From an uncultured Pelagibacteraceae bacterium (GTDB taxonomy: Bacteria > Pseudomonadota > Alphaproteobacteria > Pelagibacterales > Pelagibacteraceae), in assembly GCA_902552805.1 (NCBI GenBank), contig CACDIC010000005.1, positions 42,230 through 106,229 of the forward strand: a DNA stretch of 64,000 bases, written 5' to 3'. The notes below the pieces were generated by a model, which saw nothing but the letters and a program-made list of their open reading frames with translations, searched no databases and had not been told where the DNA came from. Shown piece after piece: positions 20,494 to 34,777 of the stretch; position 1 is the first letter of the stretch, and every line of letters begins with the position of its first letter. Position numbers and translations under genes: made by a program.

Positions 20494-22293
20494 ATGAAAA
20501 ATAACAAGGCTGAAAACTTAAGAGAAAAACTTAAGCAAGCTTTAACTTCAACAGCTAGAGTGATTTCTGATGATATTCATCTAAAAACTATTGATGAAAA
20601 AAACAAAAAAGATTTGAATTTTGTTGATATTGAAAATCTCAACTCAAAAGGAGATTTCATTAAAGCCAGAGCAGAGTCTGACTCATCTGCTTTAAAAAAA
20701 AAATTTTCAAATGATGAGATTTATAAAAAGAATTTACCTTTAAATTCTTCATATAAGTCTCTTTATTCTATCGCAGAAAAAGTAAGATATGAATGCCTTG
20801 GCTCAGAAATGTTGAAAGGTATAGCAAAAAATCTTAAGGAAAATTATGATCAAATAATCCAATTAAAAAGAAAAGACCAATTAAATTCAAAAGAAGATGT
20901 TCCGGTAGTGGAAGCTTTTGAATTGTACATGTTAAAAAAATTTTTAAACGTTAAATTAAATACATTAACAAGTAATATGTTAAATTTTTGGGAAAAAGAC
21001 TTCGATAAAGTAATGAATAAACACATTGAATTTTTAAAAGAAAACTTAGAATATCAAAATGAATATTCCTCAAAGTTTTCAGAAATATTACAAGAAATGG
21101 ATATTTTTAAAAATGAGGATAATGAAGAAACCAGGGAAGAAAACCAAGATGATGGTCAAAATAATCCTTCTAATGATGACCAAGACAACAATTCAGATGA
21201 TACTAGAGATGAAAATAACAATGAAGAGACTGAAGCGAGCTTAGACTCTGAATATGACATAGATGAATATAAACTTGATGAGCAACTTATTGATAGTGAA
21301 TCTGATCAAAAAAATAATGAACAAGTTATCCAAAAAAAATCAATTAATGATTTAAATACAGACTATAAAATCTTCACAACACAGTTTGATGAAACAACAA
21401 AAGCAGAAAATTTAGAAAACTCTGATGAAGCTTCAAAATTAAGAAAAACTTTAGATCAACAATTAATAGGTTTTCAAGATGTCATTACCAAACTTGCAAA
21501 CAAGCTTCAAAGACAATTGTTAGCAAAACAAAATAGGGCTTGGGAGTTTGATTTAGAGGAAGGGTTATTGGATAGTTCAAAACTACCAAGAATAATTATG
21601 GACCCTTATAATTCATTATCATTTAAAAAAGAGAAGGATTTAGATTTTAAAGACACTGTCGTTACTCTTTTAATAGATAATTCTGGATCCATGAGAGGCC
21701 GACCAATTACAATTGCTGCGATCTGCGCTGATATTTTATCAAGAACCTTGGAAAGATGTTCTGTCAAAGTTGAAATATTAGGTTTCACAACAAAAAATTG
21801 GAAAGGTGGAAAAAGTAGAGAATTTTGGAATAAAGAGGGTAAACCAAAAACACCAGGTAGATTAAATGATTTAAGACACATAATTTATAAAGGCGCTGAC
21901 ACACATTGGCGGCAATGTAAAAATAATCTTAGTTTAATGTTAAAAGAAGGATTGTTAAAAGAAAATATTGATGGAGAAGCAATTTATTGGGCATTTAATC
22001 GATTAAAAAAAAGAAAAGAAGAAAGAAAAATATTAATGGTAATTTCTGATGGTGCACCAGTTGATGACTCAACTCTGTCAGTCAATTCAGGGGATTTTCT
22101 TGAAAAACATTTAAAGAAAATTGTGAAATTTATCGAAGAAAAAACCGAAACTGAAATTTTAGCGATTGGAATAGGCCATGATGTATCAAGATACTACAAT
22201 CGAGCGATAAAGATTACAGATGTCAATGAATTAGGAGATGTCATGATTTCTCAATTGAGTGAACTTTTTAAAAGTAAAAAAAATTTACATTAA
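20494..22293 (+). CDS. cobT: CobT-like VWA/MIDAS protein
   Basis: Acidic linker ([38 protein letters not shown]), [26 protein letters not shown] motif. Confidence 0.92.
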   Translation: MKNNKAENLREKLKQALTSTARVISDDIHLKTIDEKNKKDLNFVDIENLNSKGDFIKARAESDSSALKKKFSNDEIYKKNLPLNSSYKSLYSIAEKVRYECLGSEMLKGIAKNLKENYDQIIQLKRKDQLNSKEDVPVVEAFELYMLKKFLNVKLNTLTSNMLNFWEKDFDKVMNKHIEFLKENLEYQNEYSSKFSEILQEMDIFKNEDNEETREENQDDGQNNPSNDDQDNNSDDTRDENNNEETEASLDSEYDIDEYKLDEQLIDSESDQKNNEQVIQKKSINDLNTDYKIFTTQFDETTKAENLENSDEASKLRKTLDQQLIGFQDVITKLANKLQRQLLAKQNRAWEFDLEEGLLDSSKLPRIIMDPYNSLSFKKEKDLDFKDTVVTLLIDNSGSMRGRPITIAAICADILSRTLERCSVKVEILGFTTKNWKGGKSREFWNKEGKPKTPGRLNDLRHIIYKGADTHWRQCKNNLSLMLKEGLLKENIDGEAIYWAFNRLKKRKEERKILMVISDGAPVDDSTLSVNSGDFLEKHLKKIVKFIEEKTETEILAIGIGHDVSRYYNRAIKITDVNELGDVMISQLSELFKSKKNLH

Positions 22294-23558
22294 AGATTGA
22301 ACAAATCTTTATTTTTCCACTTTATTGTTACTTCAGCTCCACTTCTTGTTTGAGAATTCCAACAATTAACAGTGGCAAAATTTTTTTCTAGTAAAGTCTT
22401 TCCTATAAATAATCCTAAACCTAATCCACTATTTTTATCAGTTGATTTGAGATAAGGTTCTCCAATTTTGGATAAAATATCGCTTGGATATCCATTACCA
22501 TCATCTTCAATGGTAATTTCTGTAAAATCATTATCACTTTTCAAATTTATAAAAACTTTGCTTTTACAAAACTTATTTGCATTACCTATAAAATTTCTTA
22601 ATCCATAAACTATTTCAATCGATCTATAAATTTTCTTTGAATTTAGATCTTGTTCTAGATTTAAACTAAATTCTTTTTTACTTGTTTCCTTAAATGATGA
22701 AATAATTTGTCTTAAATATTCTCTCATTGATAAGTCCTCATCAATAAATTCGTCTTCCTGATCAGGATTTAAGGATAATCTTTTTAATATTTCATTACAC
22801 CTTTCAACTTGACTTAACAACAATTTAATATCTTGTGAAACATCTTTTTGATCTTTTAGTTGTTTTGATAATTCCTGAGTAATTATCTTTATTGTTGATA
22901 AGGGTGTCCCTAATGAATGTGCAGCTGCTGCAGCTTGTCCACCTAAAGATAACATCTCATGTTCTTTAGCCATAATTTCTTCCATTTTATTTAAAGCATC
23001 TTTTCTTAACTTGCTTTCAGCACCGAATATAATTGCAAAATAATTTAAAAAAAGAAGAGCAATTATTAAAGATAAAGGGATAGCATAGATATAATAATTA
23101 CTCACATGAAAGTGATCACTTAAGGGTCCGGGTAAGTCTTTTGAAAAAAAGGTTAAGCCTACAATAGATAAAGTAGTTAATAATACTAATAATGAATTAG
23201 TTTTAAAACTTAAATTTGATGAAGCAAAGACACTTGGTATTATTAAAAAAATGATAAATGGATTCTTCACACCCCCTGTAAGATAAATCAATCCACATAA
23301 TTGTATTATATCAACGAGTAAATGAATAAATGCTGATCTATCTGTTAACTGCGTTTTTTTGTAGATAAAAATTAAGTAAAGATTACTAATCACTCCAATA
23401 GAAATAAATAAATTTGCAAAAATAAAGTTGAAATCAAAATTTAGATAAAAATATACTAGATATACCGATATTAATTGACCAATAATACCAATCCACCTTA
23501 AATTTATATAAATTGATTTTTTTAAAGAATATTGTTTTGAAGTTTCAAAAAACTTCAT
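22290..23558 (-). CDS. RegB/PrrB-like membrane sensor histidine kinase
   Basis: Multi-TM N-terminus, H-box [49 protein letters not shown]. Confidence 0.87.
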   Translation of the reverse strand: MKFFETSKQYSLKKSIYINLRWIGIIGQLISVYLVYFYLNFDFNFIFANLFISIGVISNLYLIFIYKKTQLTDRSAFIHLLVDIIQLCGLIYLTGGVKNPFIIFLIIPSVFASSNLSFKTNSLLVLLTTLSIVGLTFFSKDLPGPLSDHFHVSNYYIYAIPLSLIIALLFLNYFAIIFGAESKLRKDALNKMEEIMAKEHEMLSLGGQAAAAAHSLGTPLSTIKIITQELSKQLKDQKDVSQDIKLLLSQVERCNEILKRLSLNPDQEDEFIDEDLSMREYLRQIISSFKETSKKEFSLNLEQDLNSKKIYRSIEIVYGLRNFIGNANKFCKSKVFINLKSDNDFTEITIEDDGNGYPSDILSKIGEPYLKSTDKNSGLGLGLFIGKTLLEKNFATVNCWNSQTRSGAEVTIKWKNKDLFNL

Positions 23559-23560
23559 TT

Positions 23561-25624
<2,064 letters not shown>

Positions 25625-25735
25625 TTATTTTACGGAAAAATTAATTATATCATTTTTTGTACTAAATTGCTCTTTTTATAATTTTACCAATTTGTAAAAA
25701 ATGTCAAATTGAGCGCATAAAATAAAGATTATTTG

Positions 25736-25825
25736 TGGCGGAGAGAATGGGATTCGAACCCATGAAAGAGTTGCCCCTTTACACGCTTTCCAAGCGTGCG
25801 CCTTCAACCACTCGGCCACCTCTCC
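25736..25825 (-). tRNA. tRNA-Ser(GGA), CCA encoded
   Basis: 90 nt reverse-strand class II tRNA; acceptor GGAGAGG/TCTCTCC, anticodon stem-loop CACGC-TTGGAAA-GCGTG, long variable arm. Confidence 0.93.
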
Positions 25826-25834
25826 ACTTATATT

Positions 25835-26527
25835 TCATTTTTTTCTAACAACTAAATTATTTTGAAAATACTCAATTTTCAAATAATCAGAATATAGAGA
25901 CAAAAATTTATCAATACCTACGTATGATTGTAAAATTCTATTATCATCGTGTTGTAAAAAATCATCAAAAAACATAAGTCCATTAACTTTTAAAATTTTA
26001 AATGCTTCAATTGCATCAGACAGAATATCTTCCCCATTATGAGATCCATCAATATAAATAAAGTCAAAATGAACATTGTCTTTTAACAATTTTCTCATTG
26101 AAATAACTGAGTCATTTTTTATTTTCTTAAAATTAAATCCTGAGAGATTCTGATCAAAAGCTTTTTCTATTAAATCAAAATTAGGCGAAAGTGTTTTACT
26201 ATTCGGATTAGGCATATCCCATATATCTAAAAAAAAGGCATTAACAAATTTGTATTCAGATACAACGTAAAAAGAAGATAACCCCTCATAACAACCTACC
26301 TCCAAATAATCAAATTTTGAGCTCTTATCTTTTGGCAAAAAAAAAGTAAAAATTTCAAAATTGTTTAAAAACCATTTTTGTGAGAAATTTTTGTGATCTA
26401 ATTTTTCTTCAAATATTTTTTTTTGAGAAGCATAGTCCTTTTTACATCTTTTTTTTAATGCTTTAGATTTATAATAGTGTAAAAAATATTTTAATTTTAA
26501 AAAAAACATATTAATCAATATATTCAA
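25835..26527 (-). CDS. Class I SAM-dependent methyltransferase-like protein
   Basis: [55 protein letters not shown]. Confidence 0.82.
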   Translation of the reverse strand: MNILINMFFLKLKYFLHYYKSKALKKRCKKDYASQKKIFEEKLDHKNFSQKWFLNNFEIFTFFLPKDKSSKFDYLEVGCYEGLSSFYVVSEYKFVNAFFLDIWDMPNPNSKTLSPNFDLIEKAFDQNLSGFNFKKIKNDSVISMRKLLKDNVHFDFIYIDGSHNGEDILSDAIEAFKILKVNGLMFFDDFLQHDDNRILQSYVGIDKFLSLYSDYLKIEYFQNNLVVRKK

Positions 26528-26544
26528 AAATATTAAAAAATAAA

Positions 26545-27489
26545 ATGATACTTGTAACAGGATGTACTGGATATATAGGCTTTCACATTTGTGAATTTTT
26601 AGAATTAAAAAGATTGCCTTATTTTGGAATTGATAACTTTTCTAGATCTCATTCGAAAAATATTATTAATAAAAAAAAGTTTTTAAAAACTGATATAAAC
26701 TCAAAAATCATTTCATCTTTAGTCTCCTCAAAAAAAATTCATACTGTAATACATGCTGCAGCTTTGAGCTTTCCACCAGAGTCAGAAAAAAATCGAAAAA
26801 TTTATTTTGAGAATAATATTGAAAAAACAAAAAATTTTATTGACGTATGTGTTAAAAATAATATTAAGAAATTCATTTTTTTATCGAGTTCTAATGTATA
26901 CAATTTTAATCCAAATAATATAAAGGCAGCATCTGAAAGTCAAAAAAATAAGCCATCAAATTATTATGGTAAGACGAAATCTATAATTGAGAAATATTTG
27001 AAAAATAAATTTGAAATCTGCTACATACTAAGATTATTTAATATAGCTGGTTATATAAATAAAAAAGAATTTTTCGAATTCAAAAATAAATTTAGAAGAA
27101 TTATGCCTGTAATAACCGAAGCCTCTAGAAAAAAATTGCTATTTAAAATAAATCTTGTGAAAAATAAAAGAAAGTTAATTTATCCAGGAAGAGACTTTGT
27201 TCATGTAAAAGACTTTTTAAGTATTATTTTTAAAATTTTAAAAAGAAACAACATTGGTTCATATATTATGAATGTAGGGAGCGGAGAACTTATATATTTG
27301 GATAAAATAATCAAAATCTTTGAAAAAAAGATGAATAAAAAAATTTCTTACAAAAAAAAATTTTATGAGTTGGGTAACTATAACTATACTTTGAGTAACA
27401 ATTATAAATTAAGAAAAATATTAAATTTTGATTTTAAATTTAATATTAATGAAATTGTTAAAAGCTGTATTAAAAAAAAAGTTATATAA
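26545..27489 (+). CDS. NAD-dependent epimerase/dehydratase (GalE-like SDR)
   Basis: MILVTGCTGYIGFHICEFL Rossmann motif; FLSSSNVYNF; NYYGKTKSIIEKYL (YxxxK); VHVKDF. Confidence 0.88.
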   Translation: MILVTGCTGYIGFHICEFLELKRLPYFGIDNFSRSHSKNIINKKKFLKTDINSKIISSLVSSKKIHTVIHAAALSFPPESEKNRKIYFENNIEKTKNFIDVCVKNNIKKFIFLSSSNVYNFNPNNIKAASESQKNKPSNYYGKTKSIIEKYLKNKFEICYILRLFNIAGYINKKEFFEFKNKFRRIMPVITEASRKKLLFKINLVKNKRKLIYPGRDFVHVKDFLSIIFKILKRNNIGSYIMNVGSGELIYLDKIIKIFEKKMNKKISYKKKFYELGNYNYTLSNNYKLRKILNFDFKFNINEIVKSCIKKKVI

Positions 27490-28288
27490 TCCAATTTCTA
27501 TAAAAACCTTGGTTTTTTATCAAATATTGTGGAAAAAATTGTTCACTGAACTCTAATTTAGAAAATTTGATATCTCTTCCAAATAAATCTTTATTTTCTT
27601 TTACTCTTTTTTTTATTGTCTCTAAATCACTATTTTCAAGAGTATCTAATTCAGAATGCGTCCATGCTTTAATCTTTTTCTGAATATCTTCCTCAGACAT
27701 TAAATATGAAAAATGCCAACCAGCTTTATTTAACACTTTTATTTTCTTAAATTTATCAAATCTAAAAAAACTATATTTCAAATTTTTTTTAGCGATAAGT
27801 CTTAACCAACTAAATGATTTCAAATTTTTAAATTTTGAAACACGACTACCTTCCCAAACATCTTTATATTGTTCTGACAACAAGTTTAATTTGTAATAAA
27901 AACAATATTGTTCACAAATTACTATATTATTACCAATACTCGTTAAATTACTTACGACTTCAGGATTTATAATTTCATCAGCATCTGAATATATTATTAA
28001 ATCATCTGGTTGAGTATTTTTTAATCCATTCATAAGAAAATTTCTTTGATAATCTTGTCTTTCCCAAATTCCTAGACTTTCTGGAAAGTTATCAATTTTT
28101 AAATAAATAATTTTGTGACTAAAATTTTTGAATTTTTTATGATCAAAAAGATATCCTTTAATTTTACCTCTATGATCATAATAAGACTCACAAATTACAA
28201 AGTAGTCTACATACTTATCTAATATGTTAAATCTTATTTCAGTCAATAAATTTTCATTAAAAAATATGAAACAATCGTAAATTTTCAT
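27482..28288 (-). CDS. Glycosyltransferase family 17-like protein
   Basis: [63 protein letters not shown]. Confidence 0.85.
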   Translation of the reverse strand: MKIYDCFIFFNENLLTEIRFNILDKYVDYFVICESYYDHRGKIKGYLFDHKKFKNFSHKIIYLKIDNFPESLGIWERQDYQRNFLMNGLKNTQPDDLIIYSDADEIINPEVVSNLTSIGNNIVICEQYCFYYKLNLLSEQYKDVWEGSRVSKFKNLKSFSWLRLIAKKNLKYSFFRFDKFKKIKVLNKAGWHFSYLMSEEDIQKKIKAWTHSELDTLENSDLETIKKRVKENKDLFGRDIKFSKLEFSEQFFPQYLIKNQGFYRNWII

Positions 28289-30093
28289 TTAGCACCTTTA
28301 ATCTTTAAAACTCCTATAAATGCTTCTTGAGGGATCTCAACTCTTCCAAATTGTTTGGACCTTGCTTTTCCCTTTTTTTGTTTTTCTAAAAGTTTTCTTT
28401 TTCTATCTGTTGCTCCTCCACCATGTATCTTTGTCAAAACATCTTTCTTAAAACCTTTAATTGTTTCTCTTGCGATAATTTTGCCACCAATCGCAGCTTG
28501 TACGGGGATCATAAAATTATGTCGAGGTATCAAATCTTTTAATTTTTCACAAACTTCTCTTCCAGTTTTTTGAGCAAAATCTTTATGTATCATCATGGCA
28601 AGTGCATCAACTGGTTCACTATTAACTAAAATACCAAGTTTTACTAAATCTCCCTCTCTATGCTCTAAAATTTCATAATCAAAACTTGCATAACCACTTG
28701 TCATAGATTTAATTCTGTCATTAAAATCAAAAACTACTTCATTTAATGGTAGTTCATAATTTAATACAGCTCTATTGCCTGAATATGAAAGATTAGTTTG
28801 GACTCCTCTTTTATCCTGACATAATTTTATTATTGAACCCAGGAATTCATCTGGAGTTATTATGGTAGCTTTAATCCAAGGCTCCTCAATTGAATTGATA
28901 ATTGTTGGATCAGGAAGAGTTGATGGATTTTGTAAGTCCATAATTTTACCATTATTTAATTTAACTTTATAAACTACTCCAGGTGTAGTTGTTAATAAGT
29001 TAACATCAAACTCTCTTTCTAATCTTTCTGTGATGATTTCAAGATGTAAAAGACCTAAAAATCCGCATCTAAATCCTAATCCTAGAGCTGATGATGACTC
29101 TGCTTCAAATGAAAAACTTGCATCATTTAATTGTAATTTAGCTAGCCCATCTTTTAATTTTTGATACTCAGAGCTATCAACAGGAAACAACCCACAAAAA
29201 ACTACAGGTTTACTTGGTTTAAAACCAGGCAATGCATTCACAAGTGGTTTTGATGCATCACAGATAGTGTCACCAACTTTTGTTTCTGAAAGAACTTTAA
29301 TTCCTGTTGTGATAAAACCTATTTCACCAGTATTTAATTCATCTATATCTTTTGCTTTTGGTGTAAAAACCCCAACTTTTTCAACTATATAATCTTGATT
29401 AGTAGAAAGCATTTTAATTTTCATATTTTTTGTAAGTTTACCATTAATTACTCTAACTAAAATCACGACACCTAAATAAGTGTCATACCAACTATCAACT
29501 AATAGACATTTTAAATCTTTATCAGTGTCACCTTTTGGACTCGGTAATTGATTAATAATTTGTTCCAGAATATCATTTATACCTTCTCCGGTTTTTCCTG
29601 AACAAGGAATCGCATTTTCAGTATCAATTCCAATAACATCTTCGATTTGTTTCTTTGTTCTATCTAGATCAGAAGCGGGCAAATCTATTTTGTTTAAAAC
29701 AGGAATGATTTCATGATTAATATCTAGAGCTTGATAGACATTAGCCAGTGTTTGAGCTTCGACACCCTGGGTACTATCTACAATTAATATTGATCCTTCA
29801 CAGGCATACAAAGATCTGCTTACCTCATAACTAAAATCTACATGACCAGGGGTGTCTATAATATTTAAAATATAATTTTTTCCGTTTTTAGCTTTATAAT
29901 TCAACTTTACAGTCTGTGCTTTTATTGTGATACCTCTTTCTCTTTCTATATCCATAGAGTCAAGTACTTGTGATTTCATTTCTCTCTCTGTCAAACCACC
30001 ACATTGATGGATTATTCTATCAGCTATTGTAGATTTCCCATGATCAATATGAGCAATGATTGCAAAATTTCTTATATTATTGATTGTACTCAT
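28285..30093 (-). CDS. lepA: Elongation factor 4
   Basis: [83 protein letters not shown]. Confidence 0.97.
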   Translation of the reverse strand: MSTINNIRNFAIIAHIDHGKSTIADRIIHQCGGLTEREMKSQVLDSMDIERERGITIKAQTVKLNYKAKNGKNYILNIIDTPGHVDFSYEVSRSLYACEGSILIVDSTQGVEAQTLANVYQALDINHEIIPVLNKIDLPASDLDRTKKQIEDVIGIDTENAIPCSGKTGEGINDILEQIINQLPSPKGDTDKDLKCLLVDSWYDTYLGVVILVRVINGKLTKNMKIKMLSTNQDYIVEKVGVFTPKAKDIDELNTGEIGFITTGIKVLSETKVGDTICDASKPLVNALPGFKPSKPVVFCGLFPVDSSEYQKLKDGLAKLQLNDASFSFEAESSSALGLGFRCGFLGLLHLEIITERLEREFDVNLLTTTPGVVYKVKLNNGKIMDLQNPSTLPDPTIINSIEEPWIKATIITPDEFLGSIIKLCQDKRGVQTNLSYSGNRAVLNYELPLNEVVFDFNDRIKSMTSGYASFDYEILEHREGDLVKLGILVNSEPVDALAMMIHKDFAQKTGREVCEKLKDLIPRHNFMIPVQAAIGGKIIARETIKGFKKDVLTKIHGGGATDRKRKLLEKQKKGKARSKQFGRVEIPQEAFIGVLKIKGAK

Positions 30094-30100
30094 TTTAATT

Positions 30101-32506
30101 TTAAGATCGAATTTTAGCGCCAGTTTTATTTTCTACTGCTTCTATGATTGAATTATTTATTTTCTCTAAATCCTTATCGTTTAAAGTTTTTTCTGATGAC
30201 TGAATTGTTATGCTGATAGCTATAGACTTTTGATTATCTGGGATATTTTCGCCTTCATAAACATCAAAAACTTTTATATTGCTAATAAGATTTGGACTCA
30301 CATTAGAAATTACACTTATTAACTCTTGTGCCTCTACATCTTTATTAACTACAAATGCAAAATCTCGCTCTGACTTTTGAAAATCCGATACTGAAAACTT
30401 CAATTTTTGATCTTTCAATGGTTTTCTTGAAAGTTTTAAATTTTCTAAAAAGATTTCAAAACCTATTAAATTTTCAGTTTTAATATCAATTTTTTTTAAA
30501 ATATTAGGATGAATTTCACCAAAATAAGCTGCAACTTTATCTTTTTTATGATCTAAGAAAATTCTCCCAGACTTCCCTGGATGATAATAATTGGGTGTGT
30601 TGCTATCAATGAAAAATTGATCGGAATTATAACCTGCCTCATTCAAAGTTTGCACTACATCTCTTTTTGCATCAAATAAATCTATATTTCTCTCTTTATC
30701 TATCCAAGAAAGCCTTGATTTTTTACCGGCTGACAAACCACAAACTATTGTCTTTTGCTCACCTGGGTTTGAACCAGTAAAAACAGGACCTATCTCAAAA
30801 ATAGATAAATCTTTAAAACCTCTATCCAAATTTTTGCTCATATACATGATTAAATTTGAAAATATAGAATTTCTTAAAACTCCCAATTCAGAACTTATAG
30901 GGTTTACAATTTTTACCTCTTTATTGGTTTCTCTAAAGTGTTCGTTATAACTTTGATCTGTGAATGACCATGTTATTGTCTCTAAATAACCCTTTGAAGC
31001 AATTGCTCTTTGCAATAAATGGAATAATCTTTGAGTTTGAGTTAAAGTAGATTTAGATCTATCTTTAATTGGTTCTATTGTTTTTATTTTATCATAACCA
31101 CTTATTCTCACCAACTCTTCAATAATATCTATTTGCTGTAAAATATCTGGTCTCCAAGAGGGAACTGTCAATTTTAAAAATTTTTTTTCTTTTTTGATTA
31201 CAAAACCAAGATCATTCAAAATTTTTTGGATTTCCTTTTCAGAAATTTTAAATCCAACTATATTTTCAAAAGAATTTACATCAAAGTTAATAGTTTTAAT
31301 TTTATAAGACTCAATTTTTTGTATATCGATTTTACTAACTTCGCCACCACAAATTTCTTGAATTAGTAATGCTGCTTTCTTTAAACCAGTTTCGATGGAT
31401 AATGGATCGATTCCTCTTTCAAATCTAAATTTTGCATCTGTGTCTAAATTCAATTTTTTTGCAGTATTTCTAATTGATCTTGGATCGAAATAAGCAGACT
31501 CTAATAATATATTTTTTGTATCAAATTCTGTGCCTGATCTTGTGCCACCAATAATTCCACCTAATCCTAAAACTCCTTTTTTGTCACTAATAACACACAT
31601 ACCTTTTTCTAACTTATAAATTTTATTGTCCAGTGCTTTAAATTCTTCTCCAGATTTTGAGTTTCTAACAATTATCCCTTTTTCAATTTTGTCGGCATCA
31701 TATGCGTGTAATGGTCGATTAATATCAAGCATTACATAATTTGTTATGTCAACAATAGCTGAAATGGGTTTTTGACCAACTGAAATTAATTTGTCTTTGA
31801 GCCATTGAGGACTTTCGGTATTTTTTACATTTTTAATCAAACAACTACCAAAAGCACTACACCCTTGACCTTTCTCCTTATTAATTTTAACTTTTAAAGT
31901 TTGTTTTGTTTTTAATTTAATCTGTTTCTCTTTAGATACTATCAATTTTCCAAAACCTGAGGCTGCAAGATCTCTAGCTATTCCCTTCACGCCAAGACAA
32001 TCTGGTCGATTAGGTGTAATAGATAAATCAATAAGATTAGATTTTAATTTTGAAAAATAACTTTTACCAACATTTTTTTCATATTTTTTAGATAATTCGG
32101 TAATACCATCACTCTCATCAGATAAATTTAACTCAGACTCAGAGCAAAGCATTCCGTAAGAGGTTACACCTCTAATTTTTGCTATTTCTAACTTTGTGTT
32201 AGTCTTTGGGATAATTGCACCTGGAGGTGCATATATGGTAATAAGTCCCTCGCTCGCGTTGGTAGCACCACAAACAACTTTTTTAAGTTCTTTCTCACCG
32301 ACGTTAACATCACAAACTTTAAGTCGATCTGCATTTGGATGTTTTTCTGTCTTGATAATTTTTGCGACTTTAAATAATTGATTATCAGGTGAAAGACTTT
32401 CTACACTTTCTACCTCTAATCCTATATTGGTAAGTTGTTCTAAAAGATTTTTTTCTTTCAGATTAGTTTTTAAATGATCTTTTAACCAATCAAATGTGAT
32501 TTTCAT
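30101..32506 (-). CDS. pheT: Phenylalanine-tRNA ligase beta subunit
   Basis: N-terminal tRNA-binding domain ([15 protein letters not shown]), [22 protein letters not shown]-terminal anticodon-binding domain. Confidence 0.97.
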   Translation of the reverse strand: MKITFDWLKDHLKTNLKEKNLLEQLTNIGLEVESVESLSPDNQLFKVAKIIKTEKHPNADRLKVCDVNVGEKELKKVVCGATNASEGLITIYAPPGAIIPKTNTKLEIAKIRGVTSYGMLCSESELNLSDESDGITELSKKYEKNVGKSYFSKLKSNLIDLSITPNRPDCLGVKGIARDLAASGFGKLIVSKEKQIKLKTKQTLKVKINKEKGQGCSAFGSCLIKNVKNTESPQWLKDKLISVGQKPISAIVDITNYVMLDINRPLHAYDADKIEKGIIVRNSKSGEEFKALDNKIYKLEKGMCVISDKKGVLGLGGIIGGTRSGTEFDTKNILLESAYFDPRSIRNTAKKLNLDTDAKFRFERGIDPLSIETGLKKAALLIQEICGGEVSKIDIQKIESYKIKTINFDVNSFENIVGFKISEKEIQKILNDLGFVIKKEKKFLKLTVPSWRPDILQQIDIIEELVRISGYDKIKTIEPIKDRSKSTLTQTQRLFHLLQRAIASKGYLETITWSFTDQSYNEHFRETNKEVKIVNPISSELGVLRNSIFSNLIMYMSKNLDRGFKDLSIFEIGPVFTGSNPGEQKTIVCGLSAGKKSRLSWIDKERNIDLFDAKRDVVQTLNEAGYNSDQFFIDSNTPNYYHPGKSGRIFLDHKKDKVAAYFGEIHPNILKKIDIKTENLIGFEIFLENLKLSRKPLKDQKLKFSVSDFQKSERDFAFVVNKDVEAQELISVISNVSPNLISNIKVFDVYEGENIPDNQKSIAISITIQSSEKTLNDKDLEKINNSIIEAVENKTGAKIRS

Positions 32507-33570
32507 CTACTTAGGCCTCTATAGTTCGTAGGTACGTCTAGAGGATCAAATCCAAAATGATTTAACCATCTATAATCACAATCAAAGAAAGCTCTAAGAT
32601 CATTAATTCCATATTTTAACATCGCCAATCTATCAATTCCTATTCCAAACGCATAACCTTGAAACTTAGTAGGATCGACCTTAACATTTTTTAAAACATT
32701 TGGATGAACCATCCCACAACCTAATATTTCTAGCCACTGATCACCTTCCCCTATAATAATTTTTCCATCTTTCATTTCGTATCCAATATCAACTTCGGCA
32801 GATGGTTCTGTGAAAGGAAAATGACTTGGCCTAAATCTCATTTTTATTTTTTTTACTTCAAAAAATTCTTTGATAAAATAATTCAAACAACCTTTTAAAT
32901 GACCCATATTTATATTTTTATCTATATGAAGACCTTCAACTTGATGAAACATTGGTGAATGTGTCTGATCACTATCTGATCTGTATGTTCTGCCAGGCGC
33001 GATTATTTTAAAAGGTGGTTTATCTTTTAACATTGTTCTAATTTGAACGGGAGACGTGTGAGTACGTAACAATCTTTCTTTTTTATCATCAAGATAAAAT
33101 GTATCATGCATATCTCTTGCTGGATGATTGTCTGGAGTATTTAAAGCAGTAAAATTGTTATATTCATTTTCAACATCTGGTCCTTCCTCTACACTAAAGC
33201 CTATTTCAGAAAATATAGAAGATATTTCATCAATTGTTTGTGATACAGGATGAATTTTACCCCGTACAAATGATCGCTCCGGTAAAGTAACATCAATTTT
33301 TTCTTTTTCCAATTTTTCATTAATATTTGCTTTTTCTATTTCGTTTATTTTTAAATTTATAAGATCTTGAAGTTCATCCTTAATTATATTCAAATCAGAT
33401 GCGAATTTTTTTCTTTCTGAGACATCAATAGTACCTATTTTTTTAAATTGAGATGAGACCAACCCATTTTTACCGAATAGATCAGATTTAATTTGATTAA
33501 GTTCTGCTGGATCTAATTTACCTTTTAATTTAAATGTGAATTCGTCTCTTATTTTTTTTAGATCGGACAT
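32503..33570 (-). CDS. pheS: Phenylalanine-tRNA ligase alpha subunit
   Basis: [53 protein letters not shown]-like [15 protein letters not shown]. Confidence 0.97.
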   Translation of the reverse strand: MSDLKKIRDEFTFKLKGKLDPAELNQIKSDLFGKNGLVSSQFKKIGTIDVSERKKFASDLNIIKDELQDLINLKINEIEKANINEKLEKEKIDVTLPERSFVRGKIHPVSQTIDEISSIFSEIGFSVEEGPDVENEYNNFTALNTPDNHPARDMHDTFYLDDKKERLLRTHTSPVQIRTMLKDKPPFKIIAPGRTYRSDSDQTHSPMFHQVEGLHIDKNINMGHLKGCLNYFIKEFFEVKKIKMRFRPSHFPFTEPSAEVDIGYEMKDGKIIIGEGDQWLEILGCGMVHPNVLKNVKVDPTKFQGYAFGIGIDRLAMLKYGINDLRAFFDCDYRWLNHFGFDPLDVPTNYRGLSR

Positions 33571-33613
33571 TTTTACAGATTATTTCTTCAGCGAAATAAA
33601 ACAATAGTGAAGA

Positions 33614-33970
33614 TTAATTTAAAGCAGATTGTGCTTTTTGAACAATAGTTTTAAAGGCTTCTGGGCTATCATAGGCTATCTCAGCTAAAATTTTTCTATC
33701 AATTTTAATTCCACATTTGTTTAAACCATAAATAAACTTGGAATATGTCAAACCTTCAGCTCTTACACCCGCGTTGATTCTTTGAATCCACAATGATTTG
33801 AAATCTCTTTTCTTATTTCTTCGATCTCTATATGCATATTGCATAGCTTTTTCCATAGCTTGCTTTGCTACTCTAATAGTATTTTTTCTTCTTCCCCACT
33901 GACCTTTTACAGCTTTTAAAACTTTTTTGTGTTTAGATCTACTTGTTACACCTCTTTTTACTCTTGCCAT
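33614..33970 (-). CDS. rplT: 50S ribosomal protein L20
   Basis: [68 protein letters not shown]. Confidence 0.98.
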   Translation of the reverse strand: MARVKRGVTSRSKHKKVLKAVKGQWGRRKNTIRVAKQAMEKAMQYAYRDRRNKKRDFKSLWIQRINAGVRAEGLTYSKFIYGLNKCGIKIDRKILAEIAYDSPEAFKTIVQKAQSALN

Positions 33971-33971
33971 T

Positions 33972-34178
33972 TTAACCTCTTAAGCTGTAAGGCATATACG
34001 ATTTAACAATCTTACCATCTTGTTTTGACATCGCAGTAGTGCCCCTAAGTTTTCTAATCTGAGAATTAGTTCTTTTTATCATGCCGTGTCTCTTTCCAGC
34101 TTGAGCCATCATAACTCTCCCTCTAGCTGAAATTTTAAATCTTTTTTTTGCTGAGCTTTTTGTTTTTAATTTTGGCAT
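33972..34178 (-). CDS. rpmI: 50S ribosomal protein L35
   Basis: [22 protein letters not shown]; 68 aa; adjacent to rplT. Confidence 0.97.
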   Translation of the reverse strand: MPKLKTKSSAKKRFKISARGRVMMAQAGKRHGMIKRTNSQIRKLRGTTAMSKQDGKIVKSYMPYSLRG

Positions 34179-34231
34179 AATTGGACGAGGTTATACAAAG
34201 AATGTTGAAAATTTACAACCTATATTAAAGC

Positions 34232-34777
34232 CTATAAAGGTTGAATTACCATAATCATTTGCTTTCCATCAAACTTGGGGTGCAATTCAACTTTACCAAT
34301 ATCTTTCATATCCTCTTTAATTTTAGCCATCAATTCATTACCTAAATGAGAGTGTTGAAGTTCACGTCCTTTAAACCTAATGGTAAACTTTACCTTGTCA
34401 CCTTTAGCAATAAATTTTTTAGCATTTTTTACTTTAAATTCATAATCATGCGTTTCAGTTACTGGTCTCATTTTAATTTCTTTTAAAGCAATTATTTTTT
34501 GTTTCTTTTTTGCAAGATTTGCTTTTTTTTGTGCATCATATTTATATTTTCCCATGTCCATAATTTTACAAACTGGGGGATTAGCATTTGGGGCAATTTC
34601 GATTAAATCTAAACCTTGATTTTTTGCCATTGAGATTGCCTCATTGGTATTTAAAACACCTAAATTTTCTCCATCGCTTGCTATAACTTGAACCTCGGGT
34701 GAGGAAATTCTGTTATTTGATCGAGGTCCACGATCCTTAGTTCTTCTTTGAAAATAGTTTTGCTTAAAATCTGCCAC
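34232..34777 (-). CDS. infC: Translation initiation factor IF-3 (apparent GTG start)
   Basis: ICKIMDMGKYKYDAQKKANLAKKKQKIIALKEIKMRPVTETHDYEFKVKNAKKFI. Confidence 0.96.
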   Translation of the reverse strand: MADFKQNYFQRRTKDRGPRSNNRISSPEVQVIASDGENLGVLNTNEAISMAKNQGLDLIEIAPNANPPVCKIMDMGKYKYDAQKKANLAKKKQKIIALKEIKMRPVTETHDYEFKVKNAKKFIAKGDKVKFTIRFKGRELQHSHLGNELMAKIKEDMKDIGKVELHPKFDGKQMIMVIQPL

